From the NCBI GenBank assembly GCA_028867785.1, contig JAGWFS010000001.1, positions 327,748-391,747 of the forward strand: a stretch of 64,000 nt of DNA, in the 5' to 3' direction. Source of the stretch: Nitrososphaerota archaeon. Lineage in GTDB: Archaea; Thermoproteota; Nitrososphaeria; Nitrososphaerales; Nitrosopumilaceae. Of the stretch, positions 28,089 to 36,245 are shown piece by piece. Made by a program: the position numbers and the translations under genes. How positions within the stretch are numbered: position 1 is the stretch's first letter; every line of letters begins with the position of its first letter. Under the pieces are notes generated by a model, which worked only from the letters and a program-made list of their open reading frames with translations, made no database searches and was not told the DNA's origin.

Positions 28089-28249
28089 CGTCTTGTTCTA
28101 GGTGAATTTAGCATAAATCTTGGTAAGTATACACTGCAACACATGAGGCTACAAATAACGCCTGATTTTACTTGTGTGGCAGAATTAGCTGTTTGTTTTC
28201 AAAAATTGATTTGGTGTATCTATAAGACTGCCAGGCTTGATTTCTTTCA

Positions 28250-28834
28250 GTGTCACCAGACTCAAAACACAGTTTAGCAGACATTGTTTACAGTCAGAAA
28301 GAAAACGTCGAGAAATCAAACAAGGAAACTCCACGCCATATCGCGGACAAACTAGACGAGCCAAAGCACAGAATAGCGAATCCGCTCCTTTTTGCAAAGA
28401 CAAGAGAAGTGCTTGGCAACATAATATCAAAGCGGATGAAGACATCAGGAGGCACTGACATTGACTGGCTGATTGAACACAATGGAGGGTTCATGATTTT
28501 TGAGCTCAAGATATTTCATGATGACCGGATACTTGTTTCAAAAGCGCAGATGATTGCATACGAAAAATTGTATGCGAGTCTTCCCAAATGCCACGTGCTT
28601 TTCATAGGACATGACGACATTGATTTTTCAGATTTGAATGATCCAGTGTGGCTGTTTGAAATGAAGGAGTGGAAATCCGCGGCCATACCTCATGTCGAGG
28701 GCAGCCTAGTTGACCCCACATATAGCGAGAACGAGATTACAGGATACAGGGTAGAAAGGGAGTTCATGGAAAGAATTGACGTCAAGATACTCAGAGACAG
28801 GATAGATTCAATCTGGAACGAGTTTGAGAGATAA
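28250..28834 (+). CDS. Putative PD-(D/E)XK nuclease-fold protein
   Basis: A 194-residue protein with GTG start; GTATCTATAAG lies about 29 bases upstream. Residues 68-87 read GTDIDWLIEHNGGFMIFELK: an Asp (D70/D72), a hydrophobic beta strand and E85-x-K87, the core of the restriction-endonuclease fold, followed by Q100 in a helix (ILVSKAQMIAYEKLY). This suggests Mg-dependent nuclease chemistry, perhaps repair. The C-terminal third is charged helix. No methyltransferase or helicase adjoins it. Confidence 0.55.
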   Translation: MSPDSKHSLADIVYSQKENVEKSNKETPRHIADKLDEPKHRIANPLLFAKTREVLGNIISKRMKTSGGTDIDWLIEHNGGFMIFELKIFHDDRILVSKAQMIAYEKLYASLPKCHVLFIGHDDIDFSDLNDPVWLFEMKEWKSAAIPHVEGSLVDPTYSENEITGYRVEREFMERIDVKILRDRIDSIWNEFER

Positions 28835-28877
28835 ACTGACCTAGAAGAGAGCCCTAGATTTCCAGTTAACCCAAGAA

Positions 28878-28994
28878 TCAGGATTCTGGCCAGTTGGCTC
28901 CACAACTAGGACATGTCCCTCTAAATCCTTTGTACTTGGCGCTATAGTGTATCGAGGCGCTGGCAGAGCCGCATCCCGTGCATTCTATTTTCAT
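28878..28994 (-). CDS. 38-residue zinc ribbon
   Basis: Translation MKIECTGCGSASAS... then GTCPSCGANW gives two CxxC knuckles 23 residues apart, a complete minimal zinc ribbon. Found by reading the minus strand in the gap after the nuclease-like gene. No strong promoter seen, so the call rests on the pattern. Confidence 0.55.
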   Translation of the reverse strand: MKIECTGCGSASASIHYSAKYKGFRGTCPSCGANWPES

Positions 28995-29100
28995 GCATAA
29001 CATTGTCATTTCATGCATATGTCCCATCTTCAACACGTTAGCTTACAAATAAGAAATCCAGCTGAATACAGCCTATCTGGTATTTTCCATATTGTAATAC

Positions 29101-29250
29101 ATGCAAAATAGACTTGAATCAGAAAAACCCAGCGTATGGAAAATGCAGGTTCGTGCGTCATTTAAGAAAGTGGTTGCCTTTGATCTGCTGTTTCTAGGTC
29201 TTGGCGCCATGATTGGGGCAGGAATCCTAGCTGCAATCCTACACTTGTAG
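29101..29250 (+). CDS. 49-residue membrane mini-protein
   Basis: MQNRLESEKPSVWKMQVRA... followed by a helix VVAFDLLFLGLGAMIGAGIL with GxxxG spacing, ending ILHL. Amphipathic N-terminus plus single membrane segment. Unknown function; small size limits certainty. Confidence 0.45.
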   Translation: MQNRLESEKPSVWKMQVRASFKKVVAFDLLFLGLGAMIGAGILAAILHL

Positions 29251-29333
29251 GATTGTTTTCTTTATTTTTAGAAAATTTCTGACGAAAACTGTCTTGTATC
29301 TTAATATAATGTGCGTCAAGATCAAAAGATCGT

Positions 29334-29612
29334 TTGGACTCTAAGCAGAAAAAACGAATAAACGTGTTTGCCATACTGGTTGTTCTAATGATAGCGGTGC
29401 CAGAAATCGTGGCACATTTGTATTTTGACACGCAGAAACATGCCGTAACATCATCTGTTGATACAGCGCTTTCTCTTACCGACAAACAGCACAGCATGTA
29501 TGTAAATGACAACATACGGTGCCACCTAGTTCTCAAAAACGATACTACTGCCACAAATGTGAGCAGGGCAGCTGGAGTCCAGGGGCAGTATGCAGCCTAT
29601 TCCTGCACATAG
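29334..29612 (+). CDS. Small anchored extracellular protein, paralogue 1
   Basis: A 92-residue protein from TTG: basic start KQKKRIN, one helix (VFAILVVLMIAVPEIVAHLYF), then a short extracellular part with two conserved Cys (IRCHLVL, YSCT) and N-glycosylation sequons (KNDT, NVS). It is clearly related to the protein at 34443. Promoter TTAATATA with following TGCGTCAA is also shared with that gene. Family appears thaumarchaeal; function unknown. Confidence 0.7.
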   Translation: MDSKQKKRINVFAILVVLMIAVPEIVAHLYFDTQKHAVTSSVDTALSLTDKQHSMYVNDNIRCHLVLKNDTTATNVSRAAGVQGQYAAYSCT

Positions 29613-29646
29613 CATATTTTTCCGCAGTTGCTTTCAAAAGGCAGTG

Positions 29647-29778
29647 TTACGGCAATTCACTTGATTCAGGCGCACAGTGTTTGTGAACCCATTTTCCAGA
29701 CGATGTTTTTGATATTTCTGCACCCACGCTGATCTCTGCCTTGCATTCAGGGCAGGTTGTCTTGAATTTTGCTTTCAT
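29647..29778 (-). CDS. 43-residue zinc-binding protein
   Basis: MKAKFKTTCPECKAEISVG..., then WVHKHCAPE: ligands C-x-x-C and H-x-x-x-C/HKHC make a plausible single zinc site. It resembles the zinc-finger tails seen in thaumarchaeal mini-proteins. Too short for a family call. Confidence 0.5.
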   Translation of the reverse strand: MKAKFKTTCPECKAEISVGAEISKTSSGKWVHKHCAPESSELP

Positions 29779-29887
29779 GGCATTCTAAAGTACCATGAGT
29801 AGATAAGTAGATGTGTTTTGTTTCTTGGCTTTCACATGCACAGCACAATAGAAATTTTGAATATATGGCACAGTTCATATCAAAAGG

Positions 29888-30817
29888 GTGAAAGTCTTTC
29901 CCAAGTTTGCGAGCTATTGTTTTTCGGTCCTCTTTTTGGCAGTTTTATTCATTCCTGCCAATGCAATACAAAATAACATCACAGACTCCAATATCCAGCT
30001 TAGCCTAAACTATCCAGACATAGTAATGCAGGGAAAGCAATTCGTCCTATCATCCGTTGTCAAGGCTACTGCTGATCAGGTATCAAACATTACAGTCACA
30101 ATAACTTGTCCCGAACTGCAGATCGAACACAATAGTTTTCATCTTGACAAGCTTGCAAAGGATTCCACCCTAGGAAATGATTTCAATTCCACTGTAAAAA
30201 ATGGAGTCCCAGACGGAAACTTTGTTGCAAACGTAGAAGTAGATTATTTTGTAAAGGGGTTTTTTGATTCACAACCAGTAAGACATACGGTAACGCAGAC
30301 TACACAGTTTCTAGCTGCGTCCAAGCCCTTTCTCTTGCTTAACCTCCAAACTCCAAGCGATGTGTTTTCAGGAGAACCCTTTTCCATAAAGGGCGCCATT
30401 GTAAACCAGGGTTCCGGGGCGCACAACATACAGCTTTCTGTGTTTTCTTCAGAGTTGCAGCTTGAAGGGAAAAAATCTCTTGCAATCACAGACCTTGATG
30501 CAGGCAAATCTACTGACTTTGAGTTTGTTGTACAGACACAAAAGAATTTGGGAGATCCAGTACATGCAACTGTTCATGTGAATGGGACATATTATGATGA
30601 CAGCGGAAAATCGTATCCTATAGATAATTCGTTCAATGTATTTGCAAGACAGAGAGGCATGCTTGAGATAGGCGACGCAAATGGAATTTGGGTCGGACAG
30701 TTCTTCATTGCACCAGTTGTAGGAGTAGGAACAATCGTGTCAAGCGTGATAGGGTTCATGGTATTTCTGTGGCACTACAGGAACAAGAAAAAGAAACGCA
30801 GGACAAAGAAATCATAA
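29888..30817 (+). CDS. Surface protein with CARDB-like domains and C-terminal anchor
   Basis: A 309-residue protein, GTG start (MKVFPKF). Signal peptide at residues 5-25 (SYCFSVLFLAVLFIPANA), then two Ig/CARDB-like beta domains (VMQGKQFVLSSVVKA...; VFSGEPFSIKGAIVNQGSGAHNIQLSV), and a C-terminal membrane helix (GVGTIVSSVIGFMVFLWHY) with a basic tail KKKKRRTKKS. Type I surface protein. Precedes another anchored protein at 30921. Confidence 0.75.
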   Translation: MKVFPKFASYCFSVLFLAVLFIPANAIQNNITDSNIQLSLNYPDIVMQGKQFVLSSVVKATADQVSNITVTITCPELQIEHNSFHLDKLAKDSTLGNDFNSTVKNGVPDGNFVANVEVDYFVKGFFDSQPVRHTVTQTTQFLAASKPFLLLNLQTPSDVFSGEPFSIKGAIVNQGSGAHNIQLSVFSSELQLEGKKSLAITDLDAGKSTDFEFVVQTQKNLGDPVHATVHVNGTYYDDSGKSYPIDNSFNVFARQRGMLEIGDANGIWVGQFFIAPVVGVGTIVSSVIGFMVFLWHYRNKKKKRRTKKS

Positions 30818-30920
30818 GTTTCACATTTTGAAAAATGAACAAATTTTCGAAACAAATTTGCTCTTTCTGAGAACGTTACGCATCATCCTTAAATTACCAC
30901 TTGATATTTGTGAGGGTTGG

Positions 30921-31274
30921 ATGGGTATGTCAAAAACATTGATTTACGGTTGGATTGGGGGAGGAGCTGCGGTGGCAGTTGTCGTCATAGTTCTTCTTCT
31001 AGTCCACACAAACACGCCCCAATACGCGCTATCTCTTGACGCCAGTAGCGAGATGCAGATGGGAGTAGGCTCAGCAATACGCCTTTATGTCACCAACACA
31101 GGGTCGTCACCCCTAACCAACCTCAAGGCAGATTATGGAGCAACTTCCGACAGCATTCCGGAGCTAGATCCAAGTCAGAAAATAATGCTGTCACCTCCCG
31201 CGGGCTCAAAGATGGTGACAGTTACAGACGATCAGGGGATAACAGCAGCAAAGGACTTTAGCTCCATGAGCTAG
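30921..31274 (+). CDS. Anchored extracellular protein, unknown
   Basis: Start at ATG 30921 because CTTAAATTAC is centred about 28 bases upstream; the frame is open further to 30828. 117 residues: one N-terminal helix (GGGAAVAVVVIVLLLVH) and a beta domain SAIRLYVTNTGSSPLTNLKA, similar in style to the CARDB segments of its upstream neighbour. Likely a companion envelope protein. Confidence 0.6.
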   Translation: MGMSKTLIYGWIGGGAAVAVVVIVLLLVHTNTPQYALSLDASSEMQMGVGSAIRLYVTNTGSSPLTNLKADYGATSDSIPELDPSQKIMLSPPAGSKMVTVTDDQGITAAKDFSSMS

Positions 31275-31328
31275 TACAAAATCAATCCAACTTCATACTT
31301 TTTATTTTGGTTGCTTAAACGGTAGAAA

Positions 31329-31424
31329 ATGAAAAAATGTTCAAAATGCGACGGTACTCTTTTCGATATTGGAAAGAAATTCGTGTGTACTAGATGCGGA
31401 CATGAGAGACTGGCAAAAAAATAA
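31329..31424 (+). CDS. 31-residue zinc ribbon
   Basis: MKKCSKCDGTLFDIGKK, then CTRCGHERLAKK: two CxxC knuckles, the minimum of a ribbon. TTTTTATTTT is centred about 27 bases before the ATG, the expected leaderless spacing. Stop TAA at 31422-31424. Confidence 0.6.
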   Translation: MKKCSKCDGTLFDIGKKFVCTRCGHERLAKK

Positions 31425-31480
31425 AGCCGGTTTTTTATTTTTTAATAAACCCAATCACCTTTTGATGACGCGGTTACGTG

Positions 31481-32062
31481 TCAGAGTCCTTCAGGGAACT
31501 GGTAAAATGACGGTACGTTTGGAGGTGTTTGCCCGTATACAATCACAATCTCGTCGTGTCCACCGAGTTCGGTATTGGCCAGAGCGGTTGACACTTCCTG
31601 TCCATTTACAAATATTACAGGCTCTCCGCTTGGCGGTGCTCCAGTGCTTGTGGTTTTCCACACATCAAGAAACTGGCCCAGCGTAAAGTTTTGCTGGAGT
31701 GGTGACTCGATGTGTATTATTCCGGTGGTATCATGGGTATGAAGCCAGTATAGGCAAGCAAGCTGCTGGTTATTTGCCCCTCCGGCCATTATTCCGATGT
31801 ACTGCGGTACCGTGACATGTTGTCCGTTGACAAATACGTCAAGATGTGCATGTATGTGATAAGTCGAATATTCCTGTGTCTCACACGGGATTCCATCTAT
31901 GGCAGCATAGGCGGAATCTACAGTGCTGTCAGATTTGTGAAGAAAGTACACTCCCCCCGCAATTGCGGCTGCGATTATCACTATTGCAATTATTTTGTTC
32001 TTACTCTTTGATGACGGCGCCTTGTCTGGCATCTTTTTGTCATTATTCTTTTTCTTGTCCAT
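31481..32062 (-). CDS. His-rich anchored extracellular protein
   Basis: A 193-residue protein: Lys-rich cytoplasmic start, one helix (IIAIVIIAAAIAGGVYFL), then a soluble domain with HIHAHLDVFVNGQ and LHTHDTTGIIHIESP, seven His in two clusters, plus one CETQE and one CLYW cysteine. The HxHxH and HTH clusters could bind metal. I know similar domains from Thaumarchaeota and Actinobacteria without assigned function. Confidence 0.65.
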   Translation of the reverse strand: MDKKKNNDKKMPDKAPSSKSKNKIIAIVIIAAAIAGGVYFLHKSDSTVDSAYAAIDGIPCETQEYSTYHIHAHLDVFVNGQHVTVPQYIGIMAGGANNQQLACLYWLHTHDTTGIIHIESPLQQNFTLGQFLDVWKTTSTGAPPSGEPVIFVNGQEVSTALANTELGGHDEIVIVYGQTPPNVPSFYQFPEGL

Positions 32063-32156
32063 CAGAAGTCTCTGGTTGCCATGCTTTCAGTCCATATTTT
32101 AACCCATTTGCAGTACATGTAAGAGAGACATTATCAAGAGGATTGGAATTAAATAA

Positions 32157-32666
32157 TTGCATGAGAATTTTATTCTGTTGCAAAAACAGGCATTAAAGCT
32201 GGTTTTCTCAAATGGCAGGTATGCAGCTCTTGCAATCACCATATTTTGCGGGCTCTTTATTCTTCTGTCTTACATGTCACAGTTTATTTTCTTTGAGCCC
32301 CTGTTTGTATTCTTCGTACCACAGGGAGAAGCACTAAACTTTGCCTTGATAGTCATAGTTGCGTCTCTTTCCGGTATTGTCTCAAGCCTTAGCATATACA
32401 GAATCCGCCTGCTTGGAGAAAGCGTGAAAAAATCAGGCGGAGGATTTCTTGGGACCGTAATCGGGGCAAGCGCAGGAGCATGCAGTTGCAGCTCACTTGG
32501 GTTTACTGCGGCATCCGCCATCGGAACAGCAGGCGGCACAGCAACTGCGTTCCTTACCCAGTACGAGATTCCGCTAAGACTTGTTTCTATTGCAATTCTG
32601 GGCTATTCGTACTACCTTGCAGTAAAAGGAATTTCAGGCCAGTGCAAGATAACAAAACAGGATTGA
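32157..32666 (+). CDS. Four- or five-helix membrane protein
   Basis: A 169-residue protein with hydrophobic segments at about 22-42, 45-75, 96-120 and 140-158. A small-residue stretch GTVIGASAGACSCSSLGFTAASAIGTAGGTATA lies in the middle, possibly a re-entrant loop with a CSC motif. No transporter family recognised. Start codon choice uncertain; MHENF is the longest form. Confidence 0.6.
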   Translation: MHENFILLQKQALKLVFSNGRYAALAITIFCGLFILLSYMSQFIFFEPLFVFFVPQGEALNFALIVIVASLSGIVSSLSIYRIRLLGESVKKSGGGFLGTVIGASAGACSCSSLGFTAASAIGTAGGTATAFLTQYEIPLRLVSIAILGYSYYLAVKGISGQCKITKQD

Positions 32667-32730
32667 GATTTTACGTGTTACTTGCACTAGGTGATCTTAA
32701 ATAAGGAAGTACAAAGACAAGACTTGGAAG

Positions 32731-33780
32731 ATGCCGTCAAAGCAGATTTTGATTGTATTTTTGTGCGTTTTTGCCATATCGTTGTTGTATTCTAGCCATA
32801 CCAAATTTCCGTCTGCATACGCAGCGGAATCATACGCGTTTGCTGCAAAATGGGGATCTCTTGGAAATTATGACGGTCTGCTAAACTTGCCCGCAAGTAT
32901 TGCTCTTGATTCATCAGGGAATGTGTACGTAACTGACACCAACAATAATCGCATTGAAAAATTTTCAGGAGACGGCAAGTTTCTTGCCAAGTGGGGAACG
33001 TATGGGACTGGCCTAGGCCAGTTCAACCTGCCCACAGGCATCGCACTAGACAAACAGGGAAACGTGTACGTGTCTGACCAGTCAAACAACAGGATAGAGG
33101 AGTTTAACGATTCGGGAGGATACGTCACAACATTCAACCTAGGACAGTACTATCCAACCAGAATAGCGGTCGACTCTGCCGGAGACATGTACTTTGTAGA
33201 TCCGACCAAAAGTTTGGTGATAAAGTTTTCAAGCAGCGGCCAGTCCCTTGGTAAGTGGGGTTCTCTTGGAAACGATGATGGACAGTTTGATTCCCCAACC
33301 GGTATTGCGGTGGATTCTTCTGACAATGTGTATGTTGTGGATACAGGAAACAATCGTGTCGAGGAGTTTTCAGGAGACGGTAAGTTTCTTGCCAAGTGGG
33401 GAACATATGGCACTGGCCTAGGCCAGCTAAACACGCCACAAGGAATAGCGGTTGATTCTTCAGGGGACATATACGTGACTGACACCCAGAATGGTAGAGT
33501 AGAGAAATTTACAAACACCGGACAATTCATCACGGAGTTTGGGTCACATGGAACAGGAAATGGAAAGTTTGATTCTCCGTCTGGCATTGCAGTTGATCCC
33601 TCAGGGAACGTATACGTATCTGATGCATCATACGAGAATCCAAACATACAAAAGTTTTCAATATCCAGCTCAGCATCGGCATCAAGCACTGTGCCAGAAT
33701 TTGGTGCAACAGCCCTTCTTGTCCTTACCGCATCCATTTTTGCCCTCATGGTTTTCACAAGGACAAGACTTGTAAAATAG
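32731..33780 (+). CDS. NHL-repeat secreted protein with PEFG-CTERM
   Basis: A 349-residue protein. Signal peptide (ILIVFLCVFAISLLYS), then about six NHL repeats of ~45 residues built on GIAVDSSGNVYVTDTNNNRIEKFS, forming a beta-propeller. The C-terminus is STVPEFGATALLVLTASIFALMVF with basic RTRLVK, the PEFG-CTERM sorting signal known from Thaumarchaeota. CTTAAATAAG is centred about 30 bases upstream. A surface-displayed binding propeller. Confidence 0.88.
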   Translation: MPSKQILIVFLCVFAISLLYSSHTKFPSAYAAESYAFAAKWGSLGNYDGLLNLPASIALDSSGNVYVTDTNNNRIEKFSGDGKFLAKWGTYGTGLGQFNLPTGIALDKQGNVYVSDQSNNRIEEFNDSGGYVTTFNLGQYYPTRIAVDSAGDMYFVDPTKSLVIKFSSSGQSLGKWGSLGNDDGQFDSPTGIAVDSSDNVYVVDTGNNRVEEFSGDGKFLAKWGTYGTGLGQLNTPQGIAVDSSGDIYVTDTQNGRVEKFTNTGQFITEFGSHGTGNGKFDSPSGIAVDPSGNVYVSDASYENPNIQKFSISSSASASSTVPEFGATALLVLTASIFALMVFTRTRLVK

Positions 33781-33813
33781 AGGACAGGAAAAGTTGCCTG
33801 TTCTTGACGTAAC

Positions 33814-33891
33814 TTATTGTGTATCTAGGTTTATGTATTCTTCAGGGTCTTCTTCCTTTAGCCTCTGAAAGTAGATTTCTTCGTATGGCAT
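33814..33891 (-). CDS. 25-residue acidic micro-protein (candidate)
   Basis: ATG at 33891 opens MPYEEIYFQRLKEEDPEEY and stops after INLDTQ. A minus-strand CTTAAATA is centred about 29 bases upstream, the leaderless spacing used throughout the window. Aromatic and acidic composition is protein-like. Could also be a non-coding transcript. Confidence 0.4.
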   Translation of the reverse strand: MPYEEIYFQRLKEEDPEEYINLDTQ

Positions 33892-34036
33892 GTCTGATAG
33901 GTTCTTCCAAATTTGCTATTTAAGCGGCAAATTGGCAAATAGTATTCCTCAGGTCAAAAAAGCCAGATTGGGCTTGTCCTTTCTCACATGGCAGATAATC
34001 AAAAGATAAGAACATGTTCGCGCGTACTTTTTCAGC

Positions 34037-34372
34037 ATGCATTGCGAAGACGAATACAACGAACTTACCAAGTCTACGGAGAGACTGCACGAGTTGTATT
34101 ACCAGCAAGAAGGTGCAGAGTTTGCATTTTCCAATGCGCTTGCAAGTGCGCAAAACTATCTAATCACAGCGGGTCTGGTCAGGCTTGCCACTGCCAGTGC
34201 GGCAGAGATTGTAAATATCCTTGAAGACACCAATCAAGAGGGGTTCACCGAGCTGCGTGACGCTGCAGAAAGCAAGATTCATGCAGACACCGCGGTGGCT
34301 GCAGCAGAGGAGTCATATCGCGACGCCAGCAAAAGATACGAAGAATGCATCAAAAAACAAGCAGATGCCTAG
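34037..34372 (+). CDS. Helical Ala-rich protein, unknown
   Basis: A 111-residue, almost entirely helical protein: an acidic start MHCEDEYNELTKSTERLHELYYQQEG, a hydrophobic central stretch (SNALASAQNYLITAGLVRLATASAAEIV) and a C-terminal coiled coil (AESKIHADTAVAAAEESYRDASKRYEE). Cys only at the two ends. Perhaps a small oligomeric structural protein. Not recognised. Confidence 0.55.
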   Translation: MHCEDEYNELTKSTERLHELYYQQEGAEFAFSNALASAQNYLITAGLVRLATASAAEIVNILEDTNQEGFTELRDAAESKIHADTAVAAAEESYRDASKRYEECIKKQADA

Positions 34373-34442
34373 AGGACAAGTTGTCAGAGACTGAAAATCA
34401 TAATTTTGGTTAATATATGATGCGTGCAATGTAAATGATTGG

Positions 34443-34724
34443 TTGGACCAAAAACGAAAAAAGAGAATCAACAAATTTGCAGTCCTGGTATTGCTCGTTA
34501 TACTCGTACCAGAGCTTGTAGGGCATGTTCTTTTTGACAAGCCCCATCCTACAAGCTCGTCTATTAACGCCGCGATTTCTCTGACCAACAAGATGGACAA
34601 TGGATACCACATTGCAAACTTTGGATGCCGCTTGGCAGTTCATGACGATCCCACATCATCAAACATTACAAGAGCTGCAGGGCTTGATGGAGAATACGGT
34701 ACGTATGATTGCGGTACCAGCTGA
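34443..34724 (+). CDS. Small anchored extracellular protein, paralogue 2
   Basis: A 93-residue paralogue of the 29334 protein. Shared pattern: DxKxKKRINxFA, a helix ending VPE(I/L)VxH, SLTxK, two Cys (FGCRLAV, YDCGTS), and ITRAAG. TTG start with TTAATATA followed by TGCGTGCAA, like its paralogue's promoter. Its stop abuts the stop of the minus-strand DUF2299-like gene. Confidence 0.7.
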   Translation: MDQKRKKRINKFAVLVLLVILVPELVGHVLFDKPHPTSSSINAAISLTNKMDNGYHIANFGCRLAVHDDPTSSNITRAAGLDGEYGTYDCGTS

Positions 34725-35243
34725 TCAACCGTATGGCGCACGGGAATTTGATGTCGATGACGGATGCGGTGCTGACAGCTGTGCAGGATCAATCGAGAAC
34801 CTATGCCCGATAGACCACAACAAAAAGAGCGATGCAAGTTTCACTCTCTTTAGGCGTTCCATGAATACGGTCCTTGTCATGTCTTCTTCGTAAACTATAT
34901 CCCTGATTATCATGCGCTCAGGCATGAGCTTGTTTGGATGAAACTCGTGGTCCACCATGAACTTTAGCAGATCCCTTTGGATCTGGTTGAAAAAGTCAGA
35001 CCTTTCCTTTTCTGCAACTGTTGAAAGCATTCGGAGAAACTCTGGAGGATTCTGCAGTGCACTTCCAAGTATGACAAAATCTTTGTTCTTTAGCTTGACA
35101 ATGTCTGCAAACGTTCCCTTACCGTGAAGGTTTGATATTACAAGGTGAAAGTCTGAGACAGGTTCGTCTCTTTCCGAGATGACATAATCCTCATTTTCAA
35201 GCCATCGTTTTATTGTCTCTTTTAGCTGACCAAGACTGCTCAT
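34725..35243 (-). CDS. DUF2299-like archaeal protein
   Basis: Start at MSSLGQLKETIKRWL (ATG 35243), where a minus-strand CATTAAATG lies about 30 bases upstream; the frame is open to 35348. 172 residues: N-terminal helix, DYVISERDEPVSDFHLVISNL, KNKDFVILGSALQNP, and a helical C-terminus. The first 140 residues fit what I recall of DUF2299, an archaeal family resembling type III secretion chaperone folds. The last 30 residues look like non-homologous extension. Confidence 0.5.
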   Translation of the reverse strand: MSSLGQLKETIKRWLENEDYVISERDEPVSDFHLVISNLHGKGTFADIVKLKNKDFVILGSALQNPPEFLRMLSTVAEKERSDFFNQIQRDLLKFMVDHEFHPNKLMPERMIIRDIVYEEDMTRTVFMERLKRVKLASLFLLWSIGHRFSIDPAQLSAPHPSSTSNSRAPYG

Positions 35244-35295
35244 GTGGAATGTGAATGTAACCCTATCATTTAATGGATTCCTATTGGACAGAAGT

Positions 35296-35433
35296 CTAGA
35301 TGACAGGCATCTTTTCTGCAAAGATAAGAACAATGCCAAATCCCACAACTATTCCAGATGTTATTTCAAACCAGTGAGGGATCAGTACTTTTCTGGCAAA
35401 GGCCTTGCAGTAACCCGAACTTGTTTTATCCAT
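35296..35433 (-). CDS. 45-residue membrane mini-protein
   Basis: MDKTSSGYCKAFARKVLIPHW followed by a helix GIVVGFGIVLIFAEKMPVI. One membrane segment, positive side first. Lies between the DUF106 gene and the DUF2299-like gene on the same strand. Unknown function. Confidence 0.4.
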   Translation of the reverse strand: MDKTSSGYCKAFARKVLIPHWFEITSGIVVGFGIVLIFAEKMPVI

Positions 35434-35486
35434 GCAGGCACGTTTGGTTTTCCAGGTGATAGGCGTTCATCAGCTTTTGTTGTTAT

Positions 35487-35508
35487 AATTCAGCAGATTA
35501 GCTGAATT
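35487..35508. terminator. Inverted repeat, possible terminator/operator
   Basis: AATTCAGC (35487-35494) and GCTGAATT (35501-35508), eight-base perfect arms with six-base loop, 13 bases past the stop of the DUF106 gene. Position suits a terminator for that gene or an operator of the downstream mini-gene. Confidence 0.4.
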
Positions 35509-35520
35509 GAAGAGATCAGT

Positions 35521-36147
35521 CTAGTCGAGCGTTGTCGATGTCTTGGTTACCCGCATGATAATCCCGCTGACCGATATTGACGACAGGAAATACCAGCCCC
35601 AGAAATACATGTCGTTTTCATGCGCGCAGTGGGTCTTTGCCTCATTTTTTACATCATCTGCAGAGCATGTCAGGTGGAAAAAGTTTCCCGGAAATACGTT
35701 GAGCGGAATCGGGGCCTCGGCAACAGTATATGCAAACATGTGCGGCAGTACAAAGTAAAAGACCAGCAGGAACGGTACAAATGTCAGCGCCATAGGCCTC
35801 ATGTTCATCTGCATTAGTTCCATGTTCAGCTTGTTCATGTATGCCGACTTTTTGTTGAGTTGATCAATCTTCTCCTGTTCCTTTGCCCTAAAGGCTGCCA
35901 TCCTTTCTTTCTGCCAAGCTCGCGTCTCCTTCATCAGCCTTCTCATCTTGTCCTGGTCTACCAGTTTTTTTCTTATTCCTGCATTGAGTAGGTTTAACAT
36001 GATTGATATTCCGGTTATCCCAAGCGCGGATGGGATCAGGCCCTTTACCCACGGGTTGACGCTGCCAAGCTGGCTTTGTCCTATTCCCGGGATCTGCAAG
36101 GCGATGGAATTTAGAAATCCAAGAATTATTGGCTCCATTTCAGTCAT
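35521..36147 (-). CDS. DUF106/EMC3-TMCO1-like membrane insertase
   Basis: A 208-residue protein: first helix near residue 30-50, a cytoplasmic coiled-coil hairpin (KDKMRRLMKETRAWQKERMAAFRAKEQEKI...), then hydrophobic MNMRPMALTFVPFLLVFYFVLPHMF and a C-terminal helix. This three-helix plus coiled-coil plan is that of archaeal DUF106 proteins of the Oxa1 superfamily (relatives of EMC3, TMCO1, Get1). Expected role: insertion of membrane proteins co-translationally. Confidence 0.75.
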   Translation of the reverse strand: MTEMEPIILGFLNSIALQIPGIGQSQLGSVNPWVKGLIPSALGITGISIMLNLLNAGIRKKLVDQDKMRRLMKETRAWQKERMAAFRAKEQEKIDQLNKKSAYMNKLNMELMQMNMRPMALTFVPFLLVFYFVLPHMFAYTVAEAPIPLNVFPGNFFHLTCSADDVKNEAKTHCAHENDMYFWGWYFLSSISVSGIIMRVTKTSTTLD

Positions 36148-36245
36148 CTTTGTCTTGTATCGAGGTATTTTAAAAGTTGATGTGCTGCATTGTGCCGTGG
36201 AACCGCTGTATCATTGCTTTTATGGAGCTTGCATAATTGACAAGC

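Noticed and set aside
33150..33758. 202-codon minus-strand frame opposite the NHL-repeat gene
   Set aside because: It is a shadow produced by the repetitive codons of the propeller; the plus strand has signal peptide, repeats and sorting tail.
35242..35505. 87-codon plus-strand frame opposite the 45-residue membrane mini-protein
   Set aside because: Composition is irregular and there is no motif; the minus strand gives a more protein-like reading.
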